A DNA stretch of 36,764 nt from Dysgonamonadaceae bacterium (GTDB lineage: Bacteria > Bacteroidota > Bacteroidia > Bacteroidales > Azobacteroidaceae). The notes beneath the pieces are model-generated. The model was not told the DNA's origin. It was given only the letters and a program-made list of their open reading frames with translations, and made no database searches. The stretch is taken from positions 1-36,764 of the forward strand of contig JAIRYM010000113.1 in the NCBI GenBank assembly GCA_031267615.1, given 5' to 3'. Below, one piece after another: positions 16,796-26,911 of the stretch; the first letter of the stretch is position 1; every line of letters begins with the position of its first letter. Made by a program: the position numbers and the translations under genes.

Positions 16796-17989
16796 ATGCC
16801 GGAAATATCAAAACGCGGAACAGAAATGCCCGCATCACCGATCAGAAAACTCGTACCCCTGTCAGACGCAGCAAAAGAACGAGGAATTAAAGTATATCAC
16901 CTCAACATCGGACAGCCTGACATACCAACTCCAAAAGCTGCGATAGAAGCAATAAGGCAGGTAGACCGAAAAACTCTTGAATACAGCCCAAGCAATGGAT
17001 TCTCCAGTTATCGAGAAAAGCTGGTCAACTACTACTCAAGATTTCAGATCAGCATAAGCGCAGACGACATCATCATCACAACCGGCGGATCGGAAGCAGT
17101 ACTGTTCGCCTTTATGGCATGCCTCAACCCGGGAGACGAAATCATAGTTCCCGAACCCGCATACGCCAACTACATGGCGTTCGCTATTTCCGCAGGAGCA
17201 ATCATCAGACCCGTAATCACGAAGATAGAAAACAGCTTCGCACTCCCGCCGGCTGAAGAATTTGAAGCACTTATCAATATTCGCACTAAGGGAATCCTGA
17301 TTTGTAATCCTAACAACCCAACAGGTTATTTATACTCACGTCAGGAAATGAACCGGATCCGCGACCTGGTAAAGAAACACAACCTGTATCTGTTCTCAGA
17401 TGAAGTATACAGAGAGTTCATTTACACAGGCGCCCCCTACATCAGCGCACTCCACTTGGACGGGATTGACAGTAACACCGTCCTTATTGACTCGGTATCC
17501 AAACGATACAGCGAATGTGGCGTCAGAATCGGAATGTTAATCACCCGAAACCGCGAACTGAAAGACACCGTCACCAAATTTTGCCAAGCGCGGCTAAGCC
17601 CGCCGCTGCTCGGACAGATAGCAGCCGAAGCCTCAATCGACACCCCGCAGGAATACATGCAGGAGGTATATGACGAATATCTCGCCCGACGCAACTACCT
17701 CATCCCTGCGCTAAACAGCATACCGGGCGTCTTCACCCCGATGCCTGTCGGAGCATTCTACACTGTGGCCAGACTTCCGGTAGACGATTCCGATAAATTC
17801 TGTTCATGGTGCCTCACCGACTTTGAATACGAGGGACAAACCATATTCCTCGCCCCGGCGTCAGGATTCTATACCAGTCCGGAACTCGGACGAAACGAAG
17901 TTCGCATCGCCTGGGTACTCCGGATCGAAGACCTGAAGGAGGCAGTAACCGTACTCCAAAAAGCTCTCGAAGCATACCGCAAAAAATAA
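16796..17989 (+). CDS. Class I PLP-dependent aminotransferase (aspartate aminotransferase-like)
   Basis: The 397-residue product has the fold-type I aminotransferase motifs: HLNIGQPDIPTPKAAIEAI, TTGGSEAVLFAFMACLNPGDE, NPNNPTGYLYS, SDEVYREFIY and the PLP Lys (~236) in DSVSKRYSECGVRIG. The C-terminal substrate Arg region is EVRIAWVL. The family makes aspartate or other amino acids from 2-oxoacids, and the exact amino acid cannot be read from sequence alone. It starts 35 bases after the HD gene and is probably in the same transcript. Confidence 0.92.
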   Translation: MPEISKRGTEMPASPIRKLVPLSDAAKERGIKVYHLNIGQPDIPTPKAAIEAIRQVDRKTLEYSPSNGFSSYREKLVNYYSRFQISISADDIIITTGGSEAVLFAFMACLNPGDEIIVPEPAYANYMAFAISAGAIIRPVITKIENSFALPPAEEFEALINIRTKGILICNPNNPTGYLYSRQEMNRIRDLVKKHNLYLFSDEVYREFIYTGAPYISALHLDGIDSNTVLIDSVSKRYSECGVRIGMLITRNRELKDTVTKFCQARLSPPLLGQIAAEASIDTPQEYMQEVYDEYLARRNYLIPALNSIPGVFTPMPVGAFYTVARLPVDDSDKFCSWCLTDFEYEGQTIFLAPASGFYTSPELGRNEVRIAWVLRIEDLKEAVTVLQKALEAYRKK

Positions 17990-18015
17990 TATTTTATCAT
18001 AACAGCACAGCCACA

Positions 18016-18555
18016 ATGCGCAAACTCACAGTCACTGACCTCATCCGCCACACACCGGACACATTAGCAACAGTGTCCCGTACCCCGATCACAGTCATCC
18101 TCGACAACATAAGGAGCCATCACAACGTCGGCTCCATCTTCCGCACCTGCGACGCCTTCCTTATCGAGCGCCTGATTCTGTGCGGCATCACCACCCCTCC
18201 CCCCTCGGCAGAAATACACAAAACCGCGCTTGGCGCCGAGTTCACCGTCCCGTGGACATACTTTCCCGGCACTTTAGATGCTATTGACGCCCTTCGACGC
18301 GAGCGCTTCCACATAATATCACTCGAACAGACAACTCACAGTATACCTCTCGAGCGCTTCACTCCCCCACCCTCCCCCATCGCCGTCATTCTGGGGAACG
18401 AAGTCCACGGCGTCTCACAATCAGTACTCGACAGCAGCGACACCATCCTCGACATCCCGCAATACGGTGTCAAACACTCCCTCAACGTCTCCGTCGCAGC
18501 CGGCATAGTTATCTGGAATCTGTTTCACGCCATCCCCTCCCCCGTCACTCCGTAA
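18016..18555 (+). CDS. TrmH/SpoU-family RNA 2'-O-methyltransferase
   Basis: This SAM-dependent RNA methyltransferase has the trefoil-knot (SPOUT) fold. The three family motifs are present: motif 1 NIRSHHNVGSIFRTCDA, motif 2 VILGNEVHGVSQ and motif 3 IPQYGVKHSLNVSVAAGIV. At 179 residues it has the catalytic domain only, without the extra N-terminal rRNA-binding domain of RlmB-type members, so a tRNA target is plausible but unproven. Its coding strand is noticeably richer in C than neighbouring genes (many CCC and CTC runs). It is the last plus-strand gene before a convergent junction. Confidence 0.93.
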   Translation: MRKLTVTDLIRHTPDTLATVSRTPITVILDNIRSHHNVGSIFRTCDAFLIERLILCGITTPPPSAEIHKTALGAEFTVPWTYFPGTLDAIDALRRERFHIISLEQTTHSIPLERFTPPPSPIAVILGNEVHGVSQSVLDSSDTILDIPQYGVKHSLNVSVAAGIVIWNLFHAIPSPVTP

Positions 18556-18579
18556 ATATTCCCTCTTTGTCTCAGAAAA

Positions 18580-18631
18580 AAAAAGTTTTCAGGCTGGCTT
18601 CCCAAAGTCTTTGGGAGACGAAAAAGTTTTC
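18580..18631. repeat. Short direct repeat flanking a perfect 8-bp hairpin, trmH-smr junction
   Basis: AAAAAGTTTTC occurs at 18580-18590 and again at 18621-18631, each followed by a similar GC-rich octamer (AGGCTGGC, TTGCCGGC). Between them TCCCAAAG (18600-18607) pairs with CTTTGGGA (18609-18616). No T-run follows directly, so it is a poor terminator by itself, though it may stabilise the trmH mRNA end. Confidence 0.5.
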
Positions 18632-18642
18632 TTGCCGGCGTT

Positions 18643-18680
18643 AAAAAAAGAAAGGAGGACAATCACACCACTGTCCCTCT
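18643..18680 (-). terminator. Terminator of the prfA-pyrF-smr transcript
   Basis: On the minus strand GGGACA pairs with TGTCCT (18676-18656) around a ten-base loop, one pair being G-U, followed by CCTTTCTTTTTTT. It lies just past the stop of the Smr gene in the convergent junction. Confidence 0.65.
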
Positions 18681-18694
18681 TCAATGAAAAGTAA

Positions 18695-19672
18695 TTATTG
18701 CTGTCTGATGGTTACCATGGTCGCCCCGAAGCCGTATTCGAGAAAAGAGGCGTCCTGAACGGAACACGGACGGTATTTTCTGTTCAGTTCACCAACAAGC
18801 GCTTTCTTCAATATGCCGTCGCCTTTGCCGTGAATGAAAACTATTTTCTGTCCTTTGTTTTTAAGGTTGCTGTCCATTATTTTGCGGAAGGCGTCCATCT
18901 GGGTGTCGAAAATTTCTTTGCTGCTCATTCCTGCTGTCGTGTCGAGAAGATTATTAATATGCAGATCGACTTCGATAATGGCAGGGGCTGGAATTTTGAC
19001 TGGAGCGGGACGAATGGATGATTCCGGAACCGATTGTTTGCGATAAACGCCGTCATTCAATACTACGGGACAGACAAGCGCTTCGTCGTCGAAAAACTCG
19101 TTTGGTTTGAAACTGTGCTGTTTTTGTATCTTGAAGCCGTCGATTTTCAGATCGACGCTGTATGCGCTTTTGAGTTCAAATGGTCTGTCGCGCTTGAAGG
19201 CTATGAACTGGATGCAGACCGTTTCGTGTTCGTATATCAGTTCTCTTGCAAATTCTTCGATGAACAGCAGGGTGTTGGGTTCCATGGTGTCTGCGCAGCG
19301 GCTGATCCATCTTCCGCCGGTTTTGTTCATATAATTGAAGGTGATACAGTAGTTGCTGTCGTTGACGAGGTATGTTTCGTATTTGCATCTGCTCAACTGT
19401 TTAATGTCGACCGGAAGGCAGGCGAGATATATGTTCATACTGTCGCCGCCCGGCATTTCTGCCGCCGGATGTTCTGCCGGGCTGACATCGGGTTGTTGTT
19501 GTCCTTCGCGGGGCTTGCCGCCGCCGGTTTCTGTGACGATACATTCGCGGACCGGCACCGGGGTTTCAAATCCTGTGTCTTCTTCTATTATGACTGTGTT
19601 TTTATCCAGGAAGCGTTTCACTCTGCCGCCTCCTACTGCGTTCAGAAAGCGTATTTTATCTCCTTCTTTCAT
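18695..19672 (-). CDS. DUF2027 and Smr-domain protein
   Basis: The 325-residue product starts [21 protein letters not shown], the beta-rich N-terminal part of DUF2027, and after a Pro-rich linker (~50-80) has the DUF2027 middle domain. The C-terminal ~85 residues are a Smr domain: [10 protein letters not shown], then [16 protein letters not shown] and [10 protein letters not shown]. Smr domains in MutS2 and related proteins bind or nick branched DNA or cut RNA on collided ribosomes. The job of this Bacteroidetes-specific version is not known to me. Its start overlaps the pyrF stop by four bases (ATGA). Confidence 0.9.
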   Translation of the reverse strand: MKEGDKIRFLNAVGGGRVKRFLDKNTVIIEEDTGFETPVPVRECIVTETGGGKPREGQQQPDVSPAEHPAAEMPGGDSMNIYLACLPVDIKQLSRCKYETYLVNDSNYCITFNYMNKTGGRWISRCADTMEPNTLLFIEEFARELIYEHETVCIQFIAFKRDRPFELKSAYSVDLKIDGFKIQKQHSFKPNEFFDDEALVCPVVLNDGVYRKQSVPESSIRPAPVKIPAPAIIEVDLHINNLLDTTAGMSSKEIFDTQMDAFRKIMDSNLKNKGQKIVFIHGKGDGILKKALVGELNRKYRPCSVQDASFLEYGFGATMVTIRQQ

Positions 19673-20490
19673 CCTATTTGCTTTAAGTATTGTGACATTT
19701 TGTTCTGTACTCTTGCTGCTTCTGTTTTTGCGGCTTCAGCAAAATATTGCGAGCTGTCGGCATACAGTATCTGCCTCGATGAGTTGACCAGCAGTCCGCA
19801 CCTGCTGTTGAGTCCGTATTCTGCTGTTTCTTCGAGGCTACCTCCCTGTGCTCCGACGCCTGGTATCAAGAGAAAGTGATTTGGTACTATTTTTCTTATG
19901 TCCGCAATCAGTTTTCCCTTCGTCGCACCTGCAACATACATCATGTTGTCTTCTGTCGCCCACTGCTGTGATATTCTCAACACTTTTTCAAACAGCCGTT
20001 CTCCGGCTGCGTCTTCCGTCATCTGAAAGTCTTGAGATCCGGAGTTAGACGTCAGAGCGAGCAGGATTGCCCATTTGCCTGCGCGCAGAAATGGTTTTAC
20101 GCTGTCTTCGCCCATGTATGGCGCTATTGTTACTGCGTCATAACCGGCTGTATCAAATATTGCTCCGGCATACATTGCGGAAGTGTTGCCTATATCTCCG
20201 CGCTTTGCGTCGGCTATTATAAACTGGTCTGGATAGTTTGTCCTGATGTATGCGACTGTCTTTGCCAGCGCTGCCTGTCCTTTTGTTCCCATGTATTCGT
20301 AAAAGGCGAGATTTGGTTTATAGGCTACGCAAAACTGCTGTGTTGAGTCTATGATTGCGCGATTAAATGTAAAGACTGCGTCTTCGTCCTGCAGCAGGTG
20401 CTGTGGTATTTTCTCCGTGTTGGTATCCAGTCCTACGCAGAGGAATGTTTTTTTTCTCCTGATGTTTTCGTATAATTGTTGTCCTGTCAT
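19669..20490 (-). CDS. pyrF: Orotidine 5'-phosphate decarboxylase (type 2)
   Basis: This cytoplasmic enzyme turns OMP into UMP, the last step of de novo pyrimidine synthesis. At 273 residues it is the longer class 2 form. The catalytic motif [10 protein letters not shown] (~94-103) is intact, with FLCVGLDTN at the N-terminus, YKPNLAFYE, and the phosphate-binding [11 protein letters not shown]. It lies between prfA (23 bases upstream) and the Smr gene (four-base overlap). Confidence 0.96.
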   Translation of the reverse strand: MTGQQLYENIRRKKTFLCVGLDTNTEKIPQHLLQDEDAVFTFNRAIIDSTQQFCVAYKPNLAFYEYMGTKGQAALAKTVAYIRTNYPDQFIIADAKRGDIGNTSAMYAGAIFDTAGYDAVTIAPYMGEDSVKPFLRAGKWAILLALTSNSGSQDFQMTEDAAGERLFEKVLRISQQWATEDNMMYVAGATKGKLIADIRKIVPNHFLLIPGVGAQGGSLEETAEYGLNSRCGLLVNSSRQILYADSSQYFAEAAKTEAARVQNKMSQYLKQIG

Positions 20491-20513
20491 ATTGTCATGC
20501 TTCTTTTTTTGTT

Positions 20514-21599
20514 TTATATTTCGCTGTCTTTCATCCGTTCTGCGTTTTCTGCTATGATGAGCCGGTCTATAACCTGCTGAATGTCTCCTCCCGTGAATGA
20601 GGCAAGGTTATAGAGTGTCAGGTTGATGCGGTGGTCGGTAACTCGTCCCTGTGGATAGTTGTATGTACGTATTTTTTCTGAGCGATCGCCTGTCGATACC
20701 ATTGTTCTTCTGCGTGATGCTATATTTTCGTTATGTTTTTGCAGTTCGATGTCATAGAGTTTTGTGCGCAGCATTTGGAGAGCCATCTCGCGGTTTTCTA
20801 TCTGCGATCGCGTTACCTGGCACTGTACCTGAATGCCGGTTGGCTTGTGAGTGATCTGCACTTTTGTTTCCACCTTGTTCACATTCTGTCCTCCTGCTCC
20901 GCTTGACCGTGAGGTTTGGTATTCGAGGTCGGCTGGATTTATTTCTACGTCTACTTCTTCGGCTTCCGGCAATACGGCGACTGTTGCGGCTGATGTATGC
21001 ACTCTTCCCTGAGTTTCGGTAGCCGGCACTCTCTGTACGCGGTGCACTCCCGATTCGTATTTCATAGTCCCGTATACCGATTCTCCAGAAACGGTAAAGA
21101 TTATTTCCTTAAATCCGCCGGCAGTTCCTTCCGAAAGACTTGTGATTTCTATTTTCCAGCCTTTTGATTCGCAGTATTTGCGATACATTGCAAACAGATC
21201 GCCTGCAAAAATAGCTGCTTCGTCGCCGCCGGTACCGCCCCGTATTTCGACTATTGCATTTTTCGAATCTTCCGGGTCTGCCGGAATGAGCAAGAGTTTG
21301 ATTTCTTCTTCCATTACTGGAATTTGTGCTGTGAGAGTTTCGAGTTCGCTGCGAGCCATCTCGCGGAGTTCTACGTCGTCTTCGTTTTCGTGAATGTTTT
21401 TTGCCTCTTCTATTCCGGCGAGTGATTGCCGGTATCGGTTACAGGCGTCGGTTATACGTTCGAGTTCCCTGTATTCTTTATTCAGTCTCACATACCGCTT
21501 CATATCGGCTATTACGTCCGGGCTTGCTATCAGCGACGAGACTTCCTCGAATCTGACGGTGAGATCATCTAATTTTTCCAGGAGGGAATTTTGAATCAT
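20514..21599 (-). CDS. prfA: Peptide chain release factor 1
   Basis: This factor reads UAA and UAG stop codons and releases the finished protein. The 361-residue product has the full length. It shows the PxT recognition tripeptide in [10 protein letters not shown] (~192-194) and the catalytic GGQ in [13 protein letters not shown] (~236-238), followed by [19 protein letters not shown]. Methylation of the GGQ Gln by PrmC is expected, but prmC is not in the window. It is the first gene of the prfA-pyrF-smr operon. Confidence 0.98.
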   Translation of the reverse strand: MIQNSLLEKLDDLTVRFEEVSSLIASPDVIADMKRYVRLNKEYRELERITDACNRYRQSLAGIEEAKNIHENEDDVELREMARSELETLTAQIPVMEEEIKLLLIPADPEDSKNAIVEIRGGTGGDEAAIFAGDLFAMYRKYCESKGWKIEITSLSEGTAGGFKEIIFTVSGESVYGTMKYESGVHRVQRVPATETQGRVHTSAATVAVLPEAEEVDVEINPADLEYQTSRSSGAGGQNVNKVETKVQITHKPTGIQVQCQVTRSQIENREMALQMLRTKLYDIELQKHNENIASRRRTMVSTGDRSEKIRTYNYPQGRVTDHRINLTLYNLASFTGGDIQQVIDRLIIAENAERMKDSEI

Positions 21600-21621
21600 C
21601 AGGATTTAATTAATTTGGCTG

Positions 21622-21629
21622 CAAATTTA
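21622..21629 (-). promoter_or_regulatory. Candidate -7 element for the prfA operon
   Basis: The minus strand reads TAAATTTG (TAnnTTTG), placing the start near 21618, 19 nt before the prfA ATG. No -33 TTTG is visible. Confidence 0.5.
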
Positions 21630-21687
21630 CAAAATATTTTTCGACTGTTCTAATGTACTGTCCGGTATTCGTTATTTTGTATAATCT

Positions 21688-22719
21688 TCAGTTCGGGATA
21701 AAATCCAGCGCTCCCTGTTTCCCAAACCTGCTACGTTCCAAATGTTTGTATGCGAAATCAGTAGCTTCTCGTCCTCGTGGAGTGCGCTTCAGGAAACCTT
21801 CTTTTATAAGAAACGGTTCATATACTTCTTCAACAGTTCCCGGATCTTCGCCGAGAGCGGTTGCGATAGTGGTTATGCCGACCGGTCCTCCGCTGAATTT
21901 GTCTATTATGATACTCAAAATTTTGTTGTCAATTTCGTCCAGTCCGTATTTATCGATATTAAGAGCTTCAAGAGCAAAACAGGTAATGTCTCTGTCTATC
22001 GTTCCGGAGCCTTTTACCTGTGCAAAATCTCTGACACGGCGCAGGAGTGCATTACAGATTCGAGGTGTACCGCGACTGCGCGATGCAATCTCGTGCGCTG
22101 CGTTGTCATTACAGGGAATATCAAGTATATTTGCCGAGCGTTTTACGATTGACGTTAGCGTGTCGGTGTCGTAATATTCGAAGTGCAGGTTTATTCCGAA
22201 CCGAGCGCGCAGAGGCGCCGTCAGCAGTCCGCTGCGAGTGGTAGCGCCAACAAGAGTAAACGGTTCCAGATCAATCTGAATTGATCTCGCGCTTGGTCCC
22301 TTGTCTATCATTATGTCTATTCGGTAATCTTCCATTGCCGAATACAGGTATTCTTCAACCACAGGGCTTAAACGGTGGATTTCGTCTATAAACAGCACAT
22401 CGTTTCGTTCGAGAGAAGTTAAAACGCCAGCCAGGTCTCCCGGCTTGTCAAGAACGGGACCTGAAGTGATTTTGAAACCGACATTGAGTTCATTTGCGAT
22501 AATGTTTGAGAGAGTGGTTTTGCCAAGTCCCGGAGGTCCGTGCAGTAACACGTGGTCAAGGGATTCAGTACGCATTCGGGCAGCAGAAACAAAAACTTTC
22601 AGGTTTTCGACGATTTTATCTTGTCCGCTGAAACTGCTGAAAGTCAAAGGGCGAAGCGCAGTTTCAAACTCTTTTTCCTTGTCGTTTATATTGCTCGAAT
22701 GAATATTATATTTGTCCAT
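21688..22719 (-). CDS. ruvB: Holliday junction branch migration helicase RuvB
   Basis: This AAA+ motor drives branch migration with RuvA during recombinational repair. The ORF track runs up to 22857, into the upstream gene. The ATG at 22719 gives [10 protein letters not shown] and 343 residues, the usual size. The Walker A motif [10 protein letters not shown] (~61-70), Walker B FIDEIHRL (~110-117), sensor [10 protein letters not shown] and the winged-helix end ([17 protein letters not shown]) are all present. Its partner ruvA is in this same window at 31141, on the other strand. It is last in a long co-directional run. Confidence 0.97.
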   Translation of the reverse strand: MDKYNIHSSNINDKEKEFETALRPLTFSSFSGQDKIVENLKVFVSAARMRTESLDHVLLHGPPGLGKTTLSNIIANELNVGFKITSGPVLDKPGDLAGVLTSLERNDVLFIDEIHRLSPVVEEYLYSAMEDYRIDIMIDKGPSARSIQIDLEPFTLVGATTRSGLLTAPLRARFGINLHFEYYDTDTLTSIVKRSANILDIPCNDNAAHEIASRSRGTPRICNALLRRVRDFAQVKGSGTIDRDITCFALEALNIDKYGLDEIDNKILSIIIDKFSGGPVGITTIATALGEDPGTVEEVYEPFLIKEGFLKRTPRGREATDFAYKHLERSRFGKQGALDFIPN

Positions 22720-22742
22720 CTTTTTACCTGTTAAAAACTCAT

Positions 22743-23336
22743 TTAAATTATCCCCTGTTCTACCATTAGCACTATTTTTTCTGTGTCGGCGTCTTTGCCT
22801 TCGGGTTCCCATTGTGTTTTCAGGCTTGCACCGAACAGTCCTGCAAACAAGTTCCAAAATCCTGCGCGAAACGATCCTAAAAATGCTTTCAGCAAATCGT
22901 ATGAACTTTGATTACATTCTCTGTCAATCAATTTTATCAGCAGTTTACCTTGTGAAATTGTCATTTTTTTTAAAACCGGCTTATATTCGACAAACAAATC
23001 CTTTTCCATGCGTTTTAAGTGTTCCTGACGTTCTTCTTCTGTCTGAAAAGTCATAATATATTCGTAAGTTTCAATCAGTGCACAGTAAATCAGTTTGGCA
23101 TAAGGCAATATTTTTTTTACGTCTCTAACGGTTTTTCTGTATTTATCATCTTCTGATAAATCACGATAAAATTTAGAAGGATAAACATATATATCATCTA
23201 TTATCATCACTTTAACGGAGTCGCCACTATCTAAACAATAATCAGGAATACTTTGTTTGAAAGTATTTTGCGCTTCAAGTTTCGGTAATGCAATACTTGA
23301 AAAAAGAATAATAGACAGTAAAATATGCTGTTTCAC
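22743..23336 (-). CDS. DUF4294-family exported protein
   Basis: The ORF track starts inside proS. I choose the GTG at 23336, 11 bases after the proS stop, because it begins directly with a signal peptide ([22 protein letters not shown], cleavage before QN). An ATT one codon earlier is an alternative. The 197-residue product contains the DUF4294 core: [47 protein letters not shown] and [21 protein letters not shown]. It is known only as a Bacteroidetes periplasmic family without assigned function. It lies between proS and ruvB (23 bases). Confidence 0.82.
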   Translation of the reverse strand: MKQHILLSIILFSSIALPKLEAQNTFKQSIPDYCLDSGDSVKVMIIDDIYVYPSKFYRDLSEDDKYRKTVRDVKKILPYAKLIYCALIETYEYIMTFQTEEERQEHLKRMEKDLFVEYKPVLKKMTISQGKLLIKLIDRECNQSSYDLLKAFLGSFRAGFWNLFAGLFGASLKTQWEPEGKDADTEKIVLMVEQGII

Positions 23337-23347
23337 AATGCAAATTT

Positions 23348-24829
23348 TTAATAAGATCTTGCAAAAACCACCCTCTGTACCGACGGTTTTCCTGTTACCA
23401 TACACCGTCCGGGCGTTGTGTCACTGTCTAGTGGGATGCAGCGGATGGTTGCCTTTGTTTCTTCCTTGATTAAGGCTTCGGTTTCGGGCGTTCCGTCCCA
23501 GTGGGCGAAGATAAAACCGCCATCTTCGATTTTCTGTTTGAACTCGTCGTATGTTTCAACCGTTATAGTTTTCGATGCACGGAAATTGAGGGCTTTTTGA
23601 TAGATATTTTTTTGAATATCAGCGAGCAAGATTTTTATTCTTGCTCCAATACCGTCAATGCTGACGGTTTCTTTGGTCAGTGTGTCGCGTCGAGCGATTT
23701 CAATCGTATCGTTTTCCATATCTCTGCCGCCCATTGCGAGGCGGACGGGTACGCCTTTGAGTTCGTATTCAGCAAATTTCCATCCCGGTTTTTTGTTCTG
23801 CGAATTGTCGTATTTCACACTTACGCCGAGCGATTTAAGTTCGTCAACGATGGATTCGATTCGTACATTGATCAGAGCGAGTTGTTCGTCATTTTTATAA
23901 ATTGGAATTATAACTATATGAAATGGAGCAAGATTTGGAGGCAACACAAGTCCGTTGTCGTCGCTGTGAGCCATAATGAGCGCCCCCATCAGTCGGGTAG
24001 AAACGCCCCACGAAGTTGCCCATACATAGTCACGTTTTCCTTCCTTATCAAGAAATTGTACGTCGAATGCTTTGGCAAAATTTTGTCCCAGGAAATGCGA
24101 AGTACCTGCCTGAAGCGCTTTTCCATCTTGCATCAGCGCCTCAATGCAGTAGGTGTCAACAGCGCCTGCAAAGCGTTCGCTCGCCGTTTTCACGCCTTTC
24201 AACACCGGAACAGCCATATAGTTTTCCACAAAATCGGCATAAACATTGAGCATTCGGCGGGTTTCTTCTTCGGCTTCATCTCGCGTTGCGTGAGCAGTAT
24301 GTCCTTCCTGCCATAGAAATTCGGCTGTGCGGAGAAACAGGCGAGTGCGCATTTCCCAGCGAACAACGTTTGCCCACTGATTGCATAGAATCGGCAAGTC
24401 GCGGTACGACTGAATCCAGTTTTTATACGTACTCCAGATGATGGTTTCCGATGTTGGGCGAACGATAAGTTCTTCTTCCAGACGGGCTTCGGGGTCAACT
24501 ACAACACCTTTTCCCGACGGGTCGTTTTTCAGTCTGTAATGCGTAACGACTGCACATTCTTTTGCGAATCCTTCTACGTGGTTAGCTTCACGGCTCAAAA
24601 ACGATTTGGGTATGAAGAGCGGGAAATAGGCGTTCACATGCCCTGTTTCTTTGAACATATCGTCCAGTTGCCGTTGGATTTTTTCCCAAATTGCGTATCC
24701 GTATGGTTTTATCACCATACAGCCGCGCACGGCGGAGTTTTCCGCAAGGTCGGCTTTCAGCACCAAATCGTTGTACCATTGCGCATAATTGTCGCTTCTC
24801 GAAGTAAGTTCTTTTATTTCTACTGCCAT
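23348..24829 (-). CDS. proS: Prolyl-tRNA synthetase (short, archaeal/eukaryotic-like type)
   Basis: This class II synthetase charges tRNA-Pro. The ORF track begins at 24889; the ATG at 24829 gives [20 protein letters not shown] and 493 residues, typical of the form without the inserted editing domain of the ~570-residue bacterial type. Motif 2 is seen as [25 protein letters not shown]-like sequence and motif 3 as [21 protein letters not shown]. The anticodon-binding domain follows ([13 protein letters not shown]) with the Cys-containing C-terminal part. It starts 25 bases after the protease gene. Confidence 0.97.
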   Translation of the reverse strand: MAVEIKELTSRSDNYAQWYNDLVLKADLAENSAVRGCMVIKPYGYAIWEKIQRQLDDMFKETGHVNAYFPLFIPKSFLSREANHVEGFAKECAVVTHYRLKNDPSGKGVVVDPEARLEEELIVRPTSETIIWSTYKNWIQSYRDLPILCNQWANVVRWEMRTRLFLRTAEFLWQEGHTAHATRDEAEEETRRMLNVYADFVENYMAVPVLKGVKTASERFAGAVDTYCIEALMQDGKALQAGTSHFLGQNFAKAFDVQFLDKEGKRDYVWATSWGVSTRLMGALIMAHSDDNGLVLPPNLAPFHIVIIPIYKNDEQLALINVRIESIVDELKSLGVSVKYDNSQNKKPGWKFAEYELKGVPVRLAMGGRDMENDTIEIARRDTLTKETVSIDGIGARIKILLADIQKNIYQKALNFRASKTITVETYDEFKQKIEDGGFIFAHWDGTPETEALIKEETKATIRCIPLDSDTTPGRCMVTGKPSVQRVVFARSY

Positions 24830-24849
24830 TGTTAATGTTTTTGAGTGTG

Positions 24850-24857
24850 CAAATTTA
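24850..24857 (-). promoter_or_regulatory. Possible internal -7 element ahead of proS
   Basis: The minus strand reads TAAATTTG, spanning the end of the protease gene, with a predicted start near 24846, 17 nt before the proS ATG. It lacks a -33 match, so it is only a possible internal promoter. Confidence 0.35.
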
Positions 24858-25787
24858 CAGTATTTTTTTATAATTGTTTTCGTTCGCAAAATAAGATTTT
24901 TTTATTTGTCTTATACAGAACAGGAAAATTGCCAATGATGCAACTGCTGCCCACCACGTTTCGCCTGTTCCATAAGAATTAAAAGCATCTGTCGCCATCT
25001 CGTCGTTGCGATAATACCATGATACTGTAACGGCTGTGAAGTTGTTGGTAAAATGCGCAATAACAGGTATCCACAGTGATTTTGTGTAAAATAACAGGTA
25101 TCCTAAATATGCGCCGAGCAGCATGCGCGGCAAAAAGCCAAGGAATTGTAAATGAATAGCGCTGAAAATTATTGCTACTGTCCATATCACAATATGTTGA
25201 TTGTTAATTGCTTTTGCAAAAATATTCTGTAAAATGCCTCGAAACAAAAACTCTTCACCAATAGCAGCCATTACTGCTATAATCAATATATTAAGTATCA
25301 AAATTCCAATCTTGTCTGAATTGAGTATCAGGCTAATCAATTCGGTTGCTTGTTCTTCCATCGTACGAATAAAATCTTCAAACGCTTTGAGTGATGGCGG
25401 CAACGTTATCTGTTGATTTATGCTTGTAACAAAGTTTAGTGCGGGCAAAGCTACAAGCATACTCAAAACAGTCCAAAAGAGAGTTTTGAAGTTGAAAGGC
25501 GTTTCAAGCTTCAAGTAATCTTTGTAGTTGTCGCAGAACAGATAAGCGGCAAGCAATGCAGGGAAAAGCATTGTAAATAGATGATTTATAAACAGTTGTT
25601 CGCGAATTAAATCTGATGAAGTATTGGCAATTTCAAGTATTTTGCTAATATCGTGTGTTTGTGGAAATACTTGAATCACAAGGCAAATACCAAGGATTAG
25701 TCCACCTGCCATATTACCGATAAAAATAACAACTAACAGCATCAGAATCTGCACGAATGTGCTTGAATTTTTAAATGCACTTTTCAT
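24855..25787 (-). CDS. CPBP-family intramembrane metalloprotease
   Basis: This multi-pass membrane protein is of the CAAX-protease/bacteriocin-processing (ABI) type. The 310-residue product has about eight hydrophobic segments. The three catalytic motifs are intact: GEEFLFRG (Glu ~178-179, Arg ~183), [21 protein letters not shown] (His ~212) and the last motif [10 protein letters not shown] (His ~245, Asn ~249). Bacterial members have been linked to bacteriocin self-immunity and signalling, but the substrate here is unknown. It sits five bases after yggS. Confidence 0.92.
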   Translation of the reverse strand: MKSAFKNSSTFVQILMLLVVIFIGNMAGGLILGICLVIQVFPQTHDISKILEIANTSSDLIREQLFINHLFTMLFPALLAAYLFCDNYKDYLKLETPFNFKTLFWTVLSMLVALPALNFVTSINQQITLPPSLKAFEDFIRTMEEQATELISLILNSDKIGILILNILIIAVMAAIGEEFLFRGILQNIFAKAINNQHIVIWTVAIIFSAIHLQFLGFLPRMLLGAYLGYLLFYTKSLWIPVIAHFTNNFTAVTVSWYYRNDEMATDAFNSYGTGETWWAAVASLAIFLFCIRQIKKSYFANENNYKKIL

Positions 25788-25793
25788 TTTTTT

Positions 25794-26465
25794 TTATTTG
25801 TTTTTTCTTTCCCCAAAAATTGCGCTACCGATTCTTACTGTCGTGCTGCCTTCTTCTACAGCATTTTGATAGTCGCCACTCATACCCATCGACAATTCGC
25901 TGAATTGTTCATTACAAGGGAAATATATCTTCTTTATTTTATTAAAAAACACTTTAAGCTTTGCAAATTCAAAGCGGATTTGCGTTTTATTTTCGGTGAA
26001 GGTTGCCATACCCATTAAGCCTGTAATTCTAACTGAATTAAGTGTCTTGTGAACATTGTTTTTAAACAATGTTTCCGCTTCATCGAAAGAAAAACCGAAT
26101 TTTTGTTCTTCTTGTGCAATATGAATTTGAAGAAAAATATCAATCTTTCTGTTCAATTTTTGTGACTCACGCTCAATTTCCTGTAAAATTCGCTTGCTGT
26201 CAACACTTTGAATAACAGAAACAAACGGTACAACTTGCCGCACTTTGTTTGTCTGCAAATGCCCGATAAGATGCCATTCAATATCTTTTGGCAAATGTTC
26301 ATATTTGATTACAAGTTCCTGGACACGATTTTCGGCAAACAACCTGTGTCCTGCTCCATAAGCTTCCATTATCGCTTCTTCGGTATGAAATTTGGAAACG
26401 GCTGCAAGACGCACTGTTGCCGGCAACAACGCTTTAATTTTCTGAAGATTGTCCGCTATTACCAT
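25794..26465 (-). CDS. YggS/PLPBP family pyridoxal-phosphate homeostasis protein
   Basis: This cytoplasmic PLP carrier or balance protein has an alanine-racemase-like barrel without racemase activity. The 223-residue product has the PLP Lys in AAVSKFHTEEAI (~25), FAENRVQELVIKYEHL, IEWHLIGHLQTNKV, LMGMATFTEN and the final SMGMSGDYQNAVEEGSTTVRIGSAIFG, all hallmarks. The first 32 bases overlap the end of the DUF4494 gene in another frame, consistent with coupled translation. Confidence 0.95.
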   Translation of the reverse strand: MVIADNLQKIKALLPATVRLAAVSKFHTEEAIMEAYGAGHRLFAENRVQELVIKYEHLPKDIEWHLIGHLQTNKVRQVVPFVSVIQSVDSKRILQEIERESQKLNRKIDIFLQIHIAQEEQKFGFSFDEAETLFKNNVHKTLNSVRITGLMGMATFTENKTQIRFEFAKLKVFFNKIKKIYFPCNEQFSELSMGMSGDYQNAVEEGSTTVRIGSAIFGERKNK

Positions 26466-26901
26466 TTTTCCCTTTATCTGCCGAAAATGGGAAGATGTCC
26501 ATCAAAGCGGTTTCGGTAATTGCTGCAACTTCATAATCGCCTTGCGTCCCTTGCATTCCTGACTTGAATACATTGAGTGCATCTTCTACATCGCAAGCCT
26601 GTACCAACATTGCAACAGCGGTTTTCTTTTCTGTGCCGCTTTTCTCATCAAGTATAATGTAAATCACCTTGAAACGATAGTATCTGTCACCTTTTTCGTT
26701 AAAGAATATTTCTGCAATTTTAGCCCTTTTGATGTCGGCAACGACAAATTCGCCGCTGATATATGGTTGCATTTCCTCGATAATACGTGATTCTGCTTCG
26801 GTAAACGACAGCGCGTCAACAAGATAAGGTTCACTTATTCGTTTTTGCATACCGTTTTCCATAATTTTGTCGTAAGAAATCTTACATTCAAACCAATTCA
26901 T
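26434..26901 (-). CDS. DUF4494-family protein
   Basis: This small cytoplasmic protein family, as I know it, is restricted to Bacteroidetes and has no assigned function. The 155-residue product has the family pattern: MNWFECKISYDKIMENG, EPYLVDALSFTEAESRIIEEM, PYISGEFVV, RAKIAEIFFNEKGDRYYRFKV and AVAMLVQACDVEDAL. The last ~15 residues (DKGKNGNSGQSSEN) are disordered and overlap yggS by 32 bases. Its constant pairing with yggS in one transcript may be a clue to function. Confidence 0.88.
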   Translation of the reverse strand: MNWFECKISYDKIMENGMQKRISEPYLVDALSFTEAESRIIEEMQPYISGEFVVADIKRAKIAEIFFNEKGDRYYRFKVIYIILDEKSGTEKKTAVAMLVQACDVEDALNVFKSGMQGTQGDYEVAAITETALMDIFPFSADKGKNGNSGQSSEN

Positions 26902-26911
26902 ATTTTTTTTA

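Noticed and set aside
19034-19879. 281-aa plus-strand ORF
   Set aside because: It is antisense to smr and pyrF, both with intact catalytic or family motifs; the translation shows no recognisable domain.
22720-22857. Longer RuvB start with 46 extra residues
   Set aside because: The extra part is Arg/Asn-rich, lies in the DUF4294 gene and is absent from the RuvB family.
23501-24316. 271-aa plus-strand ORF
   Set aside because: It is a shadow of proS on the opposite strand; Phe/Cys-rich sequence without a domain.
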